DNA of 64,000 nt from Triplophysa rosa. Its lineage: Eukaryota > Chordata > Actinopteri > Cypriniformes > Nemacheilidae. Location: positions 1,520,441-1,584,440 of the forward strand of contig NC_079897.1 of NCBI RefSeq assembly GCF_024868665.1, written 5' to 3'. The position numbers and the translations under genes are program-made. The notes beneath the pieces were generated by a model that ran no database searches, had not been told where the DNA came from, and was given only the letters and a program-made list of their open reading frames with translations. This document shows positions 12,676 through 25,015 of this stretch, one piece after another; the stretch's first letter is position 1; each line of letters begins with the position of its first letter.

Positions 12676-13376
12676 GACACCTGCCAATATATAAAGATTA
12701 ATACAGATAACAGCATAAAACCTTTATTAAATAATTACTAAGATAACCCGGGATGAATTTGTTGTTGATGGATAACGTTTTCAGTTTCTTTTATTTTAAA
12801 TCAGGTGAGACGCACGTTTGTTTTTATTCTTACGTCAAAATAATGGCGTATACATTTTAATAGTAATAATTACCTTGCTTTTCGAAGCGTAAATGCCGCG
12901 TTTTGCTGTGACGTTACTTCTGTGATTCTTCTCAGCGTATGATGATGAGTTCCAAGAACGCGGGCAGGAAGACGAGTGTTTTTTATTTAGGGCAAGATAG
13001 GTGTTCACGCGACGCTGCACATGCCGACCGGCATATGACACCAAAATACCGCGAGTGCGATTGGTAAGCAGTGCGTTTGATTCGCTCTCGCGAGACTTTT
13101 CATCGCGACTAAAACTAATATTAAAACTTAGATATTTTAACTTTTCAATTTTTCCAAACTTTATTCCTCAAGCAAAATGCTTTTAAATACGACACCAAAG
13201 ATGGTAACGTGTAGTCTCGCGAGAGTCACACGGAGAGCTCGGACGTGATTTGTAAAGTTTTATAACTCGTTTAAAATCGGTAGCGTTTGAGACGCGATTG
13301 TCGTATTTATTATTGATTATCTACATTAAGGTTCATTTCATTTTCTCTTATACTTTAGGGATACAACTGTGTAATG

Positions 13377-13533
13377 CTGCCTTCACGTGCTCTCGGAAAT
13401 TTGATAATTCCCACTTCTGATGTTATGATTCCGAGCTGGTTGTGTTCAGGTGCTTTGTTGTCGGAAAGAATGGAGGACGCTGATTCATGTTTGCGTGTTT
13501 TGGGAAAGTAATTCCGAGAGCACGTGAAGGCGG
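13377..13533. mobile_element. Short MITE with a perfect 20-bp inverted repeat
   Basis: GCCTTCACGTGCTCTCGGAA at 13379-13398 is the exact reverse complement of 13512-13531. Total length is about 155 bp with no coding capacity. It lies between the divergent Ig genes. I could not define a target-site duplication. Confidence 0.6.
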
Positions 13534-13575
13534 TGAGGCGGTGTTGTGTAATATTCAGTTCCCGTGAAAAACTGT

Positions 13576-14133
13576 TCCAGTGGGCGGGGTTAGTGTGAAT
13601 ATTCATTTCCGTTCCGCGGTGGGCGTGGCCTTTTGAACTGCGCCCAAGCGACTGGAATGGAGTGTGTTGACTGTTCTTCCCTAGTTTTGTGAATTATTTC
13701 GTTAAGGTAATAAAGCCGGATGGTCATATGCCACGTTTAGATTTACAACTTTTTATGTTATGAACATAATATGGTTAAAATGCTTAGTTTTGCATGTGGA
13801 TTTTAAAAATCGCTTTCTCATGGCCATGCGGCAATGTTTTTGCTGTGTAGCTTACGTGGATGACACTAATCGATAGGCCTACTAAATTGAATCGAACACA
13901 TTTCTCTTGTTTTGTTTGTTTTTGGCATTTATTTTCAAGCTAAACTGGGTCCTAGTTACACACACACAGACAGAGAGACACACACACACACAGTCAACTT
14001 TTCCTATTTTTTAACGAAATAATTCACCAAACTGGGGAAGAGAGCAGACAACACACGCCATTCCAGTCGCTTGTGCTCAAAGACCACGCCCACCGCGGAA
14101 CGACCAATGAATATTAACACTAACCCCGCCCAA
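13576..14133. repeat. Long inverted repeat between the divergent Ig-receptor genes
   Basis: The arms 13576-13708 and 14012-14133 are reverse complements at roughly 85% by eye. Each holds a GC-box-like GGGCGGGG, CGTTCCGCGGTGGGCGTGG, CATTCCAGTCGCTTG and GAATTATTTCGTTAA. The right arm also has a CCAAT box (GACCAATGAATATT). The spacer of about 300 bp contains a CA/GA microsatellite. It is either an inverted duplication of one promoter serving both genes or a foldback transposon whose ends are the arms. The sequence alone does not decide. Confidence 0.8.
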
Positions 14134-14199
14134 CAGCGGTAAACAGGCGAGAGCAGGTAAATCAGGAAGTAAACACGTCTGAGTTTCGAACCTTCCTGT

Positions 14200-14271
14200 A
14201 CCCGAAACCAAACACGGAATTCACGGCATTTATGAACGTTTGGACAATGACAAGTCAAAGAAGTCGGCTAA
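14200..14271 (+). promoter_or_regulatory. Probable noncoding first exon of the CEACAM-like gene
   Basis: A strong donor (CTAA|GTAAGTG) at 14272 precedes an acceptor at 14473-14474, 15 bases before the start codon. The left limit is arbitrary. The motif CGGCATTTA near the exon is shared with the presumed first exon of the divergent minus-strand gene (donor after 12874, reading leftward). Confidence 0.45.
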
Positions 14272-14489
14272 GTAAGTGTGCATTACATTTCAAGCATGTT
14301 AACTACTGTAAATACCGTCGATTTGACTTTATCTTTGTTTTGAGTGTGCACTGGTTTCTATAGTACGTTGATTTCGTATTTCAGTATGTCCCGTTTATGT
14401 AATCGATTGTATTCTATTACATGTTTAATATGTTAGAGTGAAACATCTTTAAGTTAACATATGTTTGTGGTCAGGTCCACCAGACTGAC

Positions 14490-17400
14490 ATGAAAATCCT
14501 GCTGCATCCTTTTGTTGTTTTCTCATTGACAGGTGAGAGAAATATACAATATATATGTATATATATATATATATAAAGTTTCACATGCATCATCTCTGCA
14601 TGCCACACCACACCTTTTCATTCACCTGTGTCATACATTTATTCGTTCATTATGAAATTGCATTACCAAATCTTCCCATACATATACTGATATAAAAATC
14701 TGCAATATTACCCTGTATATTCGGTGTATTTTATAATTTACCCGTTTTCTATGATTTAGGTTTTCTTTATTTGTGTTTTTTTCTTATACTGTCACTGTCT
14801 ATACTGTTATTCTAAAATGTATTTAATCCAAAATAGGGCCGCACGATATATCGAAAATTATCGTTGTCTCGATAATAGTATATGTGATATCTATATCGCA
14901 GAGAGTTGCGATAAATTAAATTAGTTTCATGTGTATAAAAATAATGATAACAACAGTGCGACATATATGTATAATAATACGAATATGTGCATTAGACAGA
15001 GCTGCGTGTACGTGTGAAGTGCGTTTGTCGTGGTGGAGCTTGTTTGTGTGTGACAATAATCAATAGTGCACTGCACACAGTCCATGTAACGTAACGTTAC
15101 GTTAACTAGATGCGGACGCGAAATCCTGTTATTTCAATGTCATCTGGCAGTTCTGAGTGAATTATGTGCACAGTTTAACATACAACACGGGTGATGGTCG
15201 AGGATTTATCTGCGTCTGCACTGTATGAGGATTTGCTCTGAGAGTTTATTTTACGAGCGTTTTACTGTTTGAGTGAAGCTATCGGCAAACACACAAAAAC
15301 TTGAGTCTTCCCCGAAGGCCCGTCAAAATAAAAGTCCCGTTAAATCGAACACTCAAGACAAAAAACTCTGTAGTGTTAAGTATGTTTCCTTCTTCCTCAA
15401 TATTTTTTTTTAGCCTGAATTAGATTGAATTACATCAGAAGAATATCTATTACCTGTTCATTTCAGTATCAACACGGGTGATATGTAATATATATTATTT
15501 ATATAATGTAATTATATATTATTTATATAATTACATATATAAATGATAAAAAAATAGCTAATAAAAATAGCATTTCTCTAGGGAATGTTATATCGCTACC
15601 GCAATATTCGACAACAATATCGCATATTTTCTCAATACCGTGCAGCCCTAATCCAAAATGACAAAAAGCACAAGTGAAAGTATGTGTGTAACGATTTATG
15701 ATATGAAATATTTGAATTGAATTGAATAGACATAAGTGCGATTGACTGAATGAATAAATGAATGTGTTTGCTCACTTGGCCAAACACATAAATTAATGAA
15801 TGTACTACATGTCCTGTATTAAATAAGAAAATCTCAAACAAGCACAAACACATAATATTTCTGAAGAAGATGGTTTTAAATGAGACACAAAAATCGATGT
15901 ACTGTTCGTAAATAAGAATACATTTATGTAAATGGCACTGGTGTGATGCAGTATTTTTAAATGAGATTTTTTCTAACGTAACGCATTGACAAAATATAAA
16001 TTCTGATTTAGGTGTCCAGATTGTCTCAGGGCTACTGATGCTCTTCTCATCCCTTTCTGATTTCGTCAGGTCTGCCTTTGGTCGCTGTGTGTCTGGATCC
16101 AGTTTCAGTACAGATTGACAAAACATCAGTGCAGGTGGCGTCGGGTAGCGATGTGATGTTCACGGTGCAGACCATCTCGGATACATCCCTAATCAGATGG
16201 AGCACTGCCGGAGGTAGTAACACGCTGGCAATGTGGGCGAACGGACAGCCGCTTGTAATATTAGCCCCCGAGTACCAGGGCAGAATCTCTGTCACCGCCA
16301 CTCAGCTTAAAATCGCCAACAGTAAACTCCGTGATTCTGGAAACTACACTGTCTCCGTGGAACCCTCTCCTAGCACGGGACTCGGCATCGGCACAGGCTC
16401 CGTGCAGCTCAAGGTGTTTGGTGAGACACAATGACACAAAATTAACATACAAGTTTTGAATGACATAAGGATGAATAAATCACGACAGACTTTTTTGGGG
16501 GGTGAACTGTCCCTTTAACGGTTTCTTTCAATCAATCGCATGAGTGATGCATTTGGGGATGGTCTGGTTTTCGCTCATCAGATGCTGTAAATGGAGTAAG
16601 TTTGTCTCTGCCCGGGCTGCCTCTGGAAGGCAGGAACGTGTCGTTGCGGTGCAGCTGGTCCGCGGGCACAGAGGCCACTGTGGTTTGGGGTAAAGAAGGA
16701 GTCGCTCTGTCCTCTGACACCCGCATCACCATCAGTGCTGGATCTCTGGTCATCAACCCAGCCAGGAGAGATGATGCAGGAGAATACACATGCACCGTCA
16801 CCAATCCTGTCAGCGCCCGCACGACCAAAGCCAACCTCAGCGTATACTGTGAGTCACAAGAATGGTTTCATTGATGTGTCATTGTTAACATCAAAGAAAT
16901 GAATCATGTATGACACTAACACAAATCATCCCTGCATTAGTAATATATCACAATAACTGTACATTTCACAAGATAGTTTTCAATCCGATTTCATTATTTC
17001 CTGCTTTTTTAAAATTATCACGCAGCGCTGTGGAATACTTGATTCCCGATTGGTCAGTTGTGACATTCCACATTAATGCATTGAAATAAGATTGGAATTG
17101 ATAGGTGATGGTGTCACACAGGATTACAAGCCTTCCTAATGATTTGTCATGATGTGAGATTTATAATCCGTAATGCTGTCACGTCCCCAGATGGTCCAGA
17201 CGCCCTGCAGATGACAAAAACCTCATCTGAATGTGTTGGTGGAGGAGATGCCACGATGGGCCAGACCTTCCGTCTCACCTGCACATCTGCATCTCTACCT
17301 CCGGCGTTATTCTCATGGGAAGTCAACGGTCAGCCGGTGACCGCCGGTCAGTCGGGCAGCGGCGTGCTGAGTCTGCAGATCTTCTCCACCAGTCAGAGCG

Positions 17401-20400
17401 GCCGTTACGTCTGCACAGCGCGGAACGACATCACGGGGGTGGAATCCAAGCAGCAGATGGACGTGGTCATTGTGGGTGAGTTAATGGCGCTCGGTGGCAC
17501 TTGTGTGACTGATGAAAGTGGCGGTTCATTCGTTTGTCGTTCTGACGTTCATTTTCTCCTGCGGTGAGGGAGTAATCAAACACCGACTGATGAATGCACG
17601 TGTCAACGCGATGGAAGGAGTCATAATTTTCTTCCGCCTACAATGACTTTTTGCTTTCGCTGGACGCAGTTCTGGCTCCATTATTGATGTTTTTGTACTG
17701 TTATTTGGTTTCACTGTATGTTCTGCCTTCTTTTATGTCCAAGCATCAGTTGTGAAAAAGTAATTAAATGAAATTTCACATACCTCTGCTTGCACGCACT
17801 CAGAACACCCGAGCATTGTTATTTATCTTTTAGGTAATAGAATGGAAAACACATACACTGTACAAAAAAACTGAATACAGTTTTGAATGGGCTCTCCATC
17901 TCTGCTTCTTCTTAAAATGTATAACAACTTATGTTACTCACCTGTCTTCTGTTATAACCTCATCCAACCGTCTCTCACCTTCCGCAGGCACCTGTCTCAG
18001 TGTGGGGGCCGTCGCAGGGATCGTCGTTGCCTGTTTTGTCGCACTCATCATAATTATCATTGTCATTATTGTGCTTCTGCGACAGAGGAAGGGTACGTCA
18101 TGCTTCACAAATCATCCTCTGCCTGTTGTGTTGTGTTATGATGCTGAAGGGTAAAGATTGATGCGTGTGTGTTTGTAACTGCAGTTGATAAAAGAATCAA
18201 AGACGCGGTTGAACTTCAGAAAACAAACCAGAGGAATGGCCACACGGTAAGACAAGATGTAATGTCTAATACTGTGCAATATGTACAGTGAGGGAAATAT
18301 TTATTTGATCCCCTGCCGATTTTGTAAGTTTGCCTGCTTACAAAGAAATGAAGGGTCTATCATTTTTATGGTGGGATTAAAAAAATCCCAAAGTTGAAAC
18401 AGGAAATGCTTCTGGATCCATTTTGTCTGTGTTTTCTAAAATGGTCTATATTTTTAAAAACATTTCTGGTAATGAATCGAACTCAGTAACTCCAACATTA
18501 ACGTCGCTACTAAATTTTACAATAATGGCACTTTTTAAACGGCTCTGTCTCTGTCAGACAGATGTGTGAGCAGAAGGATTGAAACAAGTTTATTGATGTG
18601 TTCTGTGGGAAAGTTAATGGCCAAATAAAAAGAGCATCAAACGCCACCGCTTTCATTTAACAGAAATGTCTCTTCTCACAGGTTACTGCTCCTCCACAGA
18701 ATGCCGACATTACTTACAGATCTCTTGTCAATGAAAACGTTGATCCAGCGTTACACAACTCGCGCGCACAGAACCAACAGAACTTAACCACTCTTCCTAT
18801 TAACGTTGACGGTAACTTCCACACGACGACACAAAACAACCCACTCCAGCAGAATGGACATCTGAGCACAGATGTGTTCCAGCACAATGGCCATCTAAAC
18901 ACCAATTCATATCCAGACAACGTCCAGCCGAACTCCAGGTCATTCACAGGGCCGGGCCAACACAATCCCAACATCCTGATTCAAACGGGTAACCCTCAAC
19001 CCGGTGCACCTGTTCCTACAGTACACGTAAACCTCAACACCGTGCCAAATACTGACCAACACAACAGCGCTCGGCCTCACACAGTTCATGTCAATCTGAA
19101 CACGTACCCTCCAGAAGCAAGCCAGCCGAGTCACGCTGATCAGAGGGAAAACACGCTACCTCGTCAACATGCTAACGGCAACCAGATGATTTCTTCTCGG
19201 AGTTTGGAGAATCCGAACGGATCTCATCGACCGAGTGAACTCATTCCGACCAGCTACTCTCACGCTAGAAACAGAGGCAACGCCAACCGTCGTCCTGACA
19301 ACTCGCGATCATCAACAGAAGAGCAACCCCGACGTTCTATACCTGTACAGATGCCATGGGACCAGTTGCAGGGAACACCAGCTTACCCCAACCGCCGAGA
19401 ACACAGCTCGGATAGTAGTGGACCCTCCGAGCGGCGGCCTAGATCGCCACGTGATGCACCAAGGGATCGACCTGCTCAGGTGCACAGAGCGACAGAACGT
19501 GCGGTTGGGTCGAATCGGGATGCTTTTGCCACCCATGGAAGAGACCTCCAGAGATCAGTTGCTCAAAGCGTGGCACCGAACCGCTCTCGTACTGACCCAA
19601 ATATGCACACACGACCACAAGCCCCATCTCAAAACCAAATCGCTCCGTCCCAAATCCCTCAGGATCAGACTGTCCCGCACTCACATCTACCTCAAGCAAC
19701 GACCGTACCTTTCCGCACCGAAACGCACCAAACCCATTCGCAGACCCAAACGGGTGCCAGACCGGATCACACGTCCGTTCATCTTACTCAGGAAGCCCTC
19801 CGGCAGCACACCGTCCAGACGGAGAATCCTTTCACCAAACCAGTCCAGCAGACTCGAGCCGTCCAGAATCCCGGAGCTCCTTCTCAACCCACCCAACAGC
19901 GCAACAAATCAGGTCGTCGAGCACCCACTCCACCTCTGGTGCTGCAGCCGGCCCAGTTCCAGACGCTTCCTCGGGAACCCGTGCAGCAGCCGCGCAACCT
20001 CCAGCCCGCGCATGTGATCAGTCAGCCCGTTCTCGCAGCGCATAGACACAGATCTCCAGACACGCACAGGCGTGATCAAATGTGGCACACGAGCCCTCAA
20101 CGAGTGCCGTGGATTCAACCCGTGCATGGACACCCAGCGCATGTCAGACAGGTGAGATGCACATTTTTCAATTCAGTTTTTTTTTTTTTTTTAGTGTTCT
20201 TCACATTTGTGCGTTGTTGCAAAGCTGCTTAAATACATTTAGGCAGTCGTTTCTGTAGTAAAGAGATATAATTATGAAAAATAAAGAAGATGTGGTGGTA
20301 CGTGGAATCATAATGCATGTTATTAGTGCAGTTTTTCTCAATACGATGCGCATTGATGGAACTTAACTGAGGTTTCATAAGTTTGTAATCAGGTGATTCT

Positions 20401-20719
20401 CACGAAATCTTGGTTTTAAGATGTCAAACATGATTTTCTTAAAAACACTTGTATCAACAAATTGCCTTTATATTCATTTCAAACTAGATGTGAATTTAGA
20501 ATTTAGATTGAATTGCATGCAATCTTGCATCTATTGCATGCATCAAACAAATTCTTCAGTGATGTTTGGCAGACAGCAGCAAATGTTGCGTGTTGAGCGG
20601 TGCTGATGCAAGCCATAGAAAAGGGCCTTCAGACATGATTTTATACCAAATGATGCATTTGTTTGTTCTTTTCTCCATTTACTTTCTCTCAGGTCCACCG
20701 AGGGAGACCCAGACGCTGA
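14490..20719 (+). CDS. CEACAM-like receptor: three Ig domains, one membrane segment, ITIM and very long tail
   Basis: Coding exons are 14490-14532 (signal peptide), 16070-16420 (Ig 1), 16582-16848 (Ig 2), 17191-17475 (Ig 3), 17988-18092 (membrane), 18185-18246, 18682-20151 and 20693-20719 (stop TGA). All are GT-AG with matching phases and give 869 residues. Ig 1 is V-like without the cysteine pair, as in CEACAM N domains. Ig 2 has LRCSW and GEYTCTVTNPVSAR, then the junction YGPDALQM, both close to CEACAM wording (NPVSAR, YGPDA, from memory). Ig 3 has LTCTSAS and GRYVCTARND. The membrane span is about residues 320-345. ITYRSL around Tyr383 fits the ITIM pattern I/V-x-Y-x-x-L, so SHP-phosphatase recruitment is possible. 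The remaining tail is rich in N, Q, H, P, T and R and looks disordered. An inhibitory adhesion role is inferred; orthology to one mammalian CEACAM is not claimed. Confidence 0.85.
14834..15650. mobile_element. Nonautonomous hAT-type element, 817 bp, with 8-bp target duplication
   Basis: The ends TAGGGCCGCACGATAT and (inverted) TAGGGCTGCACGGTAT are terminal inverted repeats. ATCCAAAA flanks both sides exactly (14826-14833 and 15651-15658). An 8-bp duplication and TAGGG-type ends are characteristic of hAT elements. No transposase frame is present. It lies in the first coding intron of the CEACAM-like gene. Confidence 0.9.
16457..16518. mobile_element. Solo right end of the foldback MITE
   Basis: It reads GGGGGTGAACTGTCCCTTTAA at the right end, with only about 60 bases of the element remaining, in the intron between Ig 1 and Ig 2. 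Confidence 0.6.
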
Positions 20720-21642
20720 GAAAACTCAAAACTCAACACTGTTTGCACTGCAGAAAAAGAAGTTTCCTTACAAAGCACATTGTGTCTCTGTTGGGATGAA
20801 ACAAATGTTCTGCCTTTCCTCCGGCCGTGCCTTTATTCTGCTGCACAAAACGTTTTGTTTTACCGAGAGCACATTATTGATAAGACTGATCTCTCTGTCT
20901 CACACCGCCGTGTCACGTGCGCTCCTCATCCATCAGAACAATACTGCACGGCAGCGTTTCTTGCACTCGGCCGTCTGAAATGTGAAAAAATGATGTGTTT
21001 TTCCGCAGACCGGAAAGCGTGGCCGAACTGAGCTACTAAATGATAAATAATGGACTGACAGTCCGCGTTTATTCAGTTCTCTGCTCACAGATGCTTCGTG
21101 TAACGCTGCTCAATTAGAGCGATTCACTACGGTGCGTTTGTGGATGGATTGTGCATCTGAGTATGAAGGAGACCCACCTCACGGACGTGTAATTCATTAA
21201 GCTCTTTTATATTGTACGTTAATGATGTGGAAACCGCTAATGACTTGAAGTAAAATATGTTGTTGACAGGCCTAGTTTAATGTGTAGAATGATGACAAAC
21301 ATATGCTCTTTGGAATGGTTTATAGGATGTAAGAGAGAGTGGGGTAAGCTGTGCCATGTTTTATTTGAGTCATGGAGATTTGAGATGAAGGTATAACTGC
21401 AACTTTTTTTTTTTTGAAGATGTTGCATCATATCAGAAAGCTATAGAAATAGAAGTTGGCACAATTTTACATTACACTTACAGTCACTTTTGTTAGCACT
21501 GGAACAACTCCACTGTTTTACTTTTATTTTACAGTATTTGTATAGTGCTTTTCACAATACATATTGTTCTAAAGCTGCTTTACAAAGAATGGATTTCCTC
21601 CACCACCCCCGCTAGCATTCTGGGAAAAAACAATACAATATC

Positions 21643-21648
21643 AATAAA
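21643..21648 (+). terminator. Candidate polyadenylation signal of the CEACAM-like gene
   Basis: AATAAA about 920 bases after the stop codon at 20717-20719. It is the first canonical hexamer I noticed in that stretch. Use is unproven. Confidence 0.35.
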
Positions 21649-21703
21649 CTTGAATGTAAGCTTTCCAAATGTTAAACTGAAATCATTTTGCGTAATGTCA
21701 TGT

Positions 21704-21789
21704 AACTGACCAATATAGACCGTTAAATGTCCAATGTATGAAATTTAACTGACCAATATAGACCGTTAAATGTCCAATGTATGAAATTT
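21704..21789. repeat. Exact 43-bp tandem duplication
   Basis: The 43-base unit beginning AACTGACCAATATAGACCGT occurs twice in succession. The surrounding sequence to about 21960 looks like a repetitive element without a coding frame. Confidence 0.85.
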
Positions 21790-22045
21790 GGCGGTACCTA
21801 GTGGTGAGGTTGCAAAGTGCAACCACTGGACCGCTTTGAAACACTACGGCAGCGGACAAAGAACTAAGATGACGTCATGGTTGTACTACTTTGCCGAAGG
21901 AGATAACACTTTGGAAACGGGATATGTGTGTGGTTCAACAAGACGATCTATCTGAAGTGGACCAATCAGCAGGTGACAAAAAACATTGAAGACATATCCT
22001 GCAATATAATATAGTCTACTGTACATGTAATGTCATTTATGAAAA

Positions 22046-22225
22046 TTAAAGTTCACCGAAAAAGGATTTACTCATAAATGTCTTTGTACTTCCGAACACA
22101 AATGAAGATATTTATAAGTATGTCAGTAACCAAACAGATCTCATCCCCCTTTTGCTGATTTGGAACAATCTGACGGTGAGTAAATGAGGACAGAATTTTC
22201 GTTTTTGGGTGAACTGTCCTGTTAA
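22046..22225. mobile_element. Shortened foldback MITE copy
   Basis: TTAAAGTTCACCGAAAAAGG at the left and GGGTGAACTGTCCTGTTAA at the right. The centre is deleted relative to the copy at 11162-11555. Confidence 0.65.
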
Positions 22226-22523
22226 CCGTAGTTTTATTATAGTAAAAGTGTAGGGACCTTGTTTTTGATTACAGTTTTACAGCAAAATTAACGGGTACTA
22301 AAACTACACTTACTGTAGTAAAACCATGGTTCATTTTTGTAGGGTGTCTGTCTGTCTTACATCAGTCTATACATACATTTGGCGTGCCTGACTGAATACA
22401 GCAAGTAGAGTATAAAAAAATCAAAATACTATAGAGACAATAAAGCAACAACATTTGGTTCCTTATAATGCCGTTACAACTCGCACAAGCTTTTACACAT
22501 TGAAAGAAAATAAAACCACAGCT

Positions 22524-22680
22524 TTCCTGTAGCTCGGTGGTTAGAGCATGGCGCTAGCATGCCAAGGTCATGGGTTTGAGCTCAGGGATTGCAGATACTC
22601 CAATACAAATGTATAATACAATGCAATGTAAGTCGCTTTGGATAAAAGCGTCTGCCAAATGCGTAAATGTAAATGTAAAT
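22524..22680 (+). mobile_element. tRNA-derived SINE
   Basis: The 5' part has a pol III A box (TAGCTCGGTGGTTAGAGCA) and a B-box-like GGGTTTGAGCTC. The 3' part has the fish SINE tail GGATAAAAGCGTCTGCCAAA followed by AAATGTAAATG repeats. It is not a tRNA gene, because the second half does not complete a cloverleaf. Confidence 0.75.
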
Positions 22681-23104
22681 AGGTGTTGCAGTGGTAAGAT
22701 GCTCTGGTGGTGTAGGCTTTGCACAACAACATCTGTATTTACAGCATGAAACACGGACATAAAGTCATCTCAAGACGTTTGCCTACTGAGAAACAGAATT
22801 GCAGAATTTACACTTCCACAAACTGTCATGCATGCTATTGCGGTAATGGACTCTCAGAAATGAGTCATGGTTTTTACTTATTAAACTATAGTTTATCCAT
22901 GATATGTGTGGTAAAACTATGATACTCCAAACAATCCACCAAAAAAATGATTGCGTTGGAAATGGCCATGTTGTAAAGTTAGATAACTAACTTTCGCAAC
23001 CCCAACATTGTCAGAATGTTTTCTGGAAAGCTGCTTTCAAACAATATGTGTTGTGAAAGAAATGGGCTAATTCAGTATCTTCACAGTTAAATCTTTATAA
23101 AGAG

Positions 23105-23286
23105 GTTAGAAAATAAACATCCTTCTGCCGGGAACTTGATTATTGAATACATATTCCTTAACGCGACATGAAAAAAGTGCAGCTTCTTTCCTGATTTTAT
23201 TGTCATGTGTGACAGTGACGTCTTTAGAGCTGTTAATATCTGTGGTATCACATCTGAGTCTGAAGTGTTGGACTGACTCTTTAAAG
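23105..23286 (+). promoter_or_regulatory. Upstream module and probable noncoding first exon of FFAR copy 1
   Basis: This stretch is recognisably homologous to 29630-29811 and more weakly to 39560-39692. Shared pieces are GGGAACTTG, TTCTTTCCTGAT, GTCAT...GACAGTGACGTC, GGCATCACATCTG and the end GACTGACTCTTTAAAG|GTATG, a splice donor. The matching acceptor is at 26366-26368 just before the coding exon. Promoter and exon status are inferred from conservation among the paralogues. Confidence 0.5.
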
Positions 23287-25015
23287 GTATGAAGTAACTT
23301 CATTCTTCTCTTGCTTTTTTAGGGTTTGTGATGTTTTGAGGACTTTAAAGATTCAGCAAGTAAATGTGTCCAGTTTACCTCAAAGACTTCTACACAGTAT
23401 TTATTATTTACGTAAGACTGTTCGGATGTTACTTGACAATCTATAACAATAGACAGCAGAAAAGAAAATACTGCTTCATTTGAATTTTTGACATTGAATC
23501 CTCTCTAAACTCACTGGATTATTTTAAACCCACACTCTTAACCCTAATTAGTTGACTTTACTAGAAATTTGCGTGGAAACCCGTTGCACTAAACTTTTTT
23601 AGTTGTTGCGCAGGATGAAACTAAACATAATAAGTTGAATTAACATAAAACCTTTGGTGGGTGCAGTAGACAAATCAATTTTGCATCAGCTCTCTTCACT
23701 AAAAATCATTAATTCACATTATTTAATTTGACTAGTTTTTTATTATTTATTTTACTTATTGATTTTACTATACGTTTTGTATACTAAAATGTAAAATAAA
23801 ACAATAACAATGTTTCACAATAACAGTTTTTTTATTGTTGACAACAATGAACAGTTACTTGTTGAGATTCACATAGTTGAGCATCGTGGGCTTTCGTATG
23901 AATCTTAGACAAGTGGACCTTAAGTGCATTAATGGAGTTAAATGTGCACAAACAATCTTGATGTAGGCAAGGAAATGGAACAGTTCTGCTGTAGCTTCCA
24001 TGTTTTAACCTATAATGTTTTAATAGGTAACCCGTTTGTCACATATATATTCACAAAACTTACATTTCCACTGCATCTTTGCAAAAACCTGTGAAAACAG
24101 AGCATAAGAACTTTTAGAAAGTCATAGAAAATGAGTCGATACAATGCCACTGTTAACATTAATTAACAAATTAACATCTGCTAATGACCTCGCCTTCTAA
24201 ACAGTTTAAGTTACCACTAACGTTATAGATAAAGACAGAAAAATCACTTGTATATAACTTTAAATAGAATTTTTAGTAACGTATTACCTTAATACATCAG
24301 AGATAACTTTACGTTAGCACCAAACACGTGTAACTTAACGTTCATAGACGTGTGCGGATAAGAACAACAACAAAAAAAACGTTTGCCAACCAAATACACA
24401 CGTTGTAGCTAAAATATGAACATACTGAAACAATCTGGATAACGTTATAAACGGTGACCTAACAGAAATAGCAAAATTTAACGTTATAACTAAACTGTTA
24501 AAAGGCAAACAAAATAGCGTCGACAGGCACATTCACACGTTAACTTTGTAAAGCTGAACATCAGTCCGGATTTTGGGTTATCACATTTGTCAGAAATATA
24601 TCTACAGAAAAACTTTGTACACTTACCGATTTGCTTTTTTTGAAAACCCACGTTAAGCGCGTACAATCAGACAGGTTCACTCTTCCCAAATACACCGCAT
24701 GTTCACCGTCAACCTGTTTCAATAGGCCCCTCCCCTCCCTTTCAAAAACATAACATAACGAGTTGTATCATCTTAACATGATCATTACTCACATTTTTTT
24801 CTGAATAGTGCAAACAGCTAATCTGTTTTAATAATGAACACGTCTTTTGAAAAAATCATAATGAATTAGCAATGACCACTTAAATTGTTTAATTAACACA
24901 AAATCCGGGTTTACAGTGCAGCGTTGGGTCAAAAAGGGATAAATCCAACCGTTGAGTTGTAAATTAGCATATGCAGGGTTGTTTCAGCCCCCAAAGCTGG
25001 GTTGTTTTAACCTTT

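Noticed and set aside
15632..16126. 164-residue minus-strand open frame
   Set aside because: It runs from a transposon end through an intron into an Ig exon on the opposite strand; it has no splice sites or family features.
19235..20017. 260-residue open frame overlapping the CEACAM-like tail exon
   Set aside because: It lies in another frame of an exon whose in-frame reading has proper splice sites; it is a by-product of biased composition.
22524..22600. tRNA gene
   Set aside because: A- and B-box-like motifs are present, but the sequence runs into a SINE body and does not close a cloverleaf; a reverse copy exists at 44034-44186.
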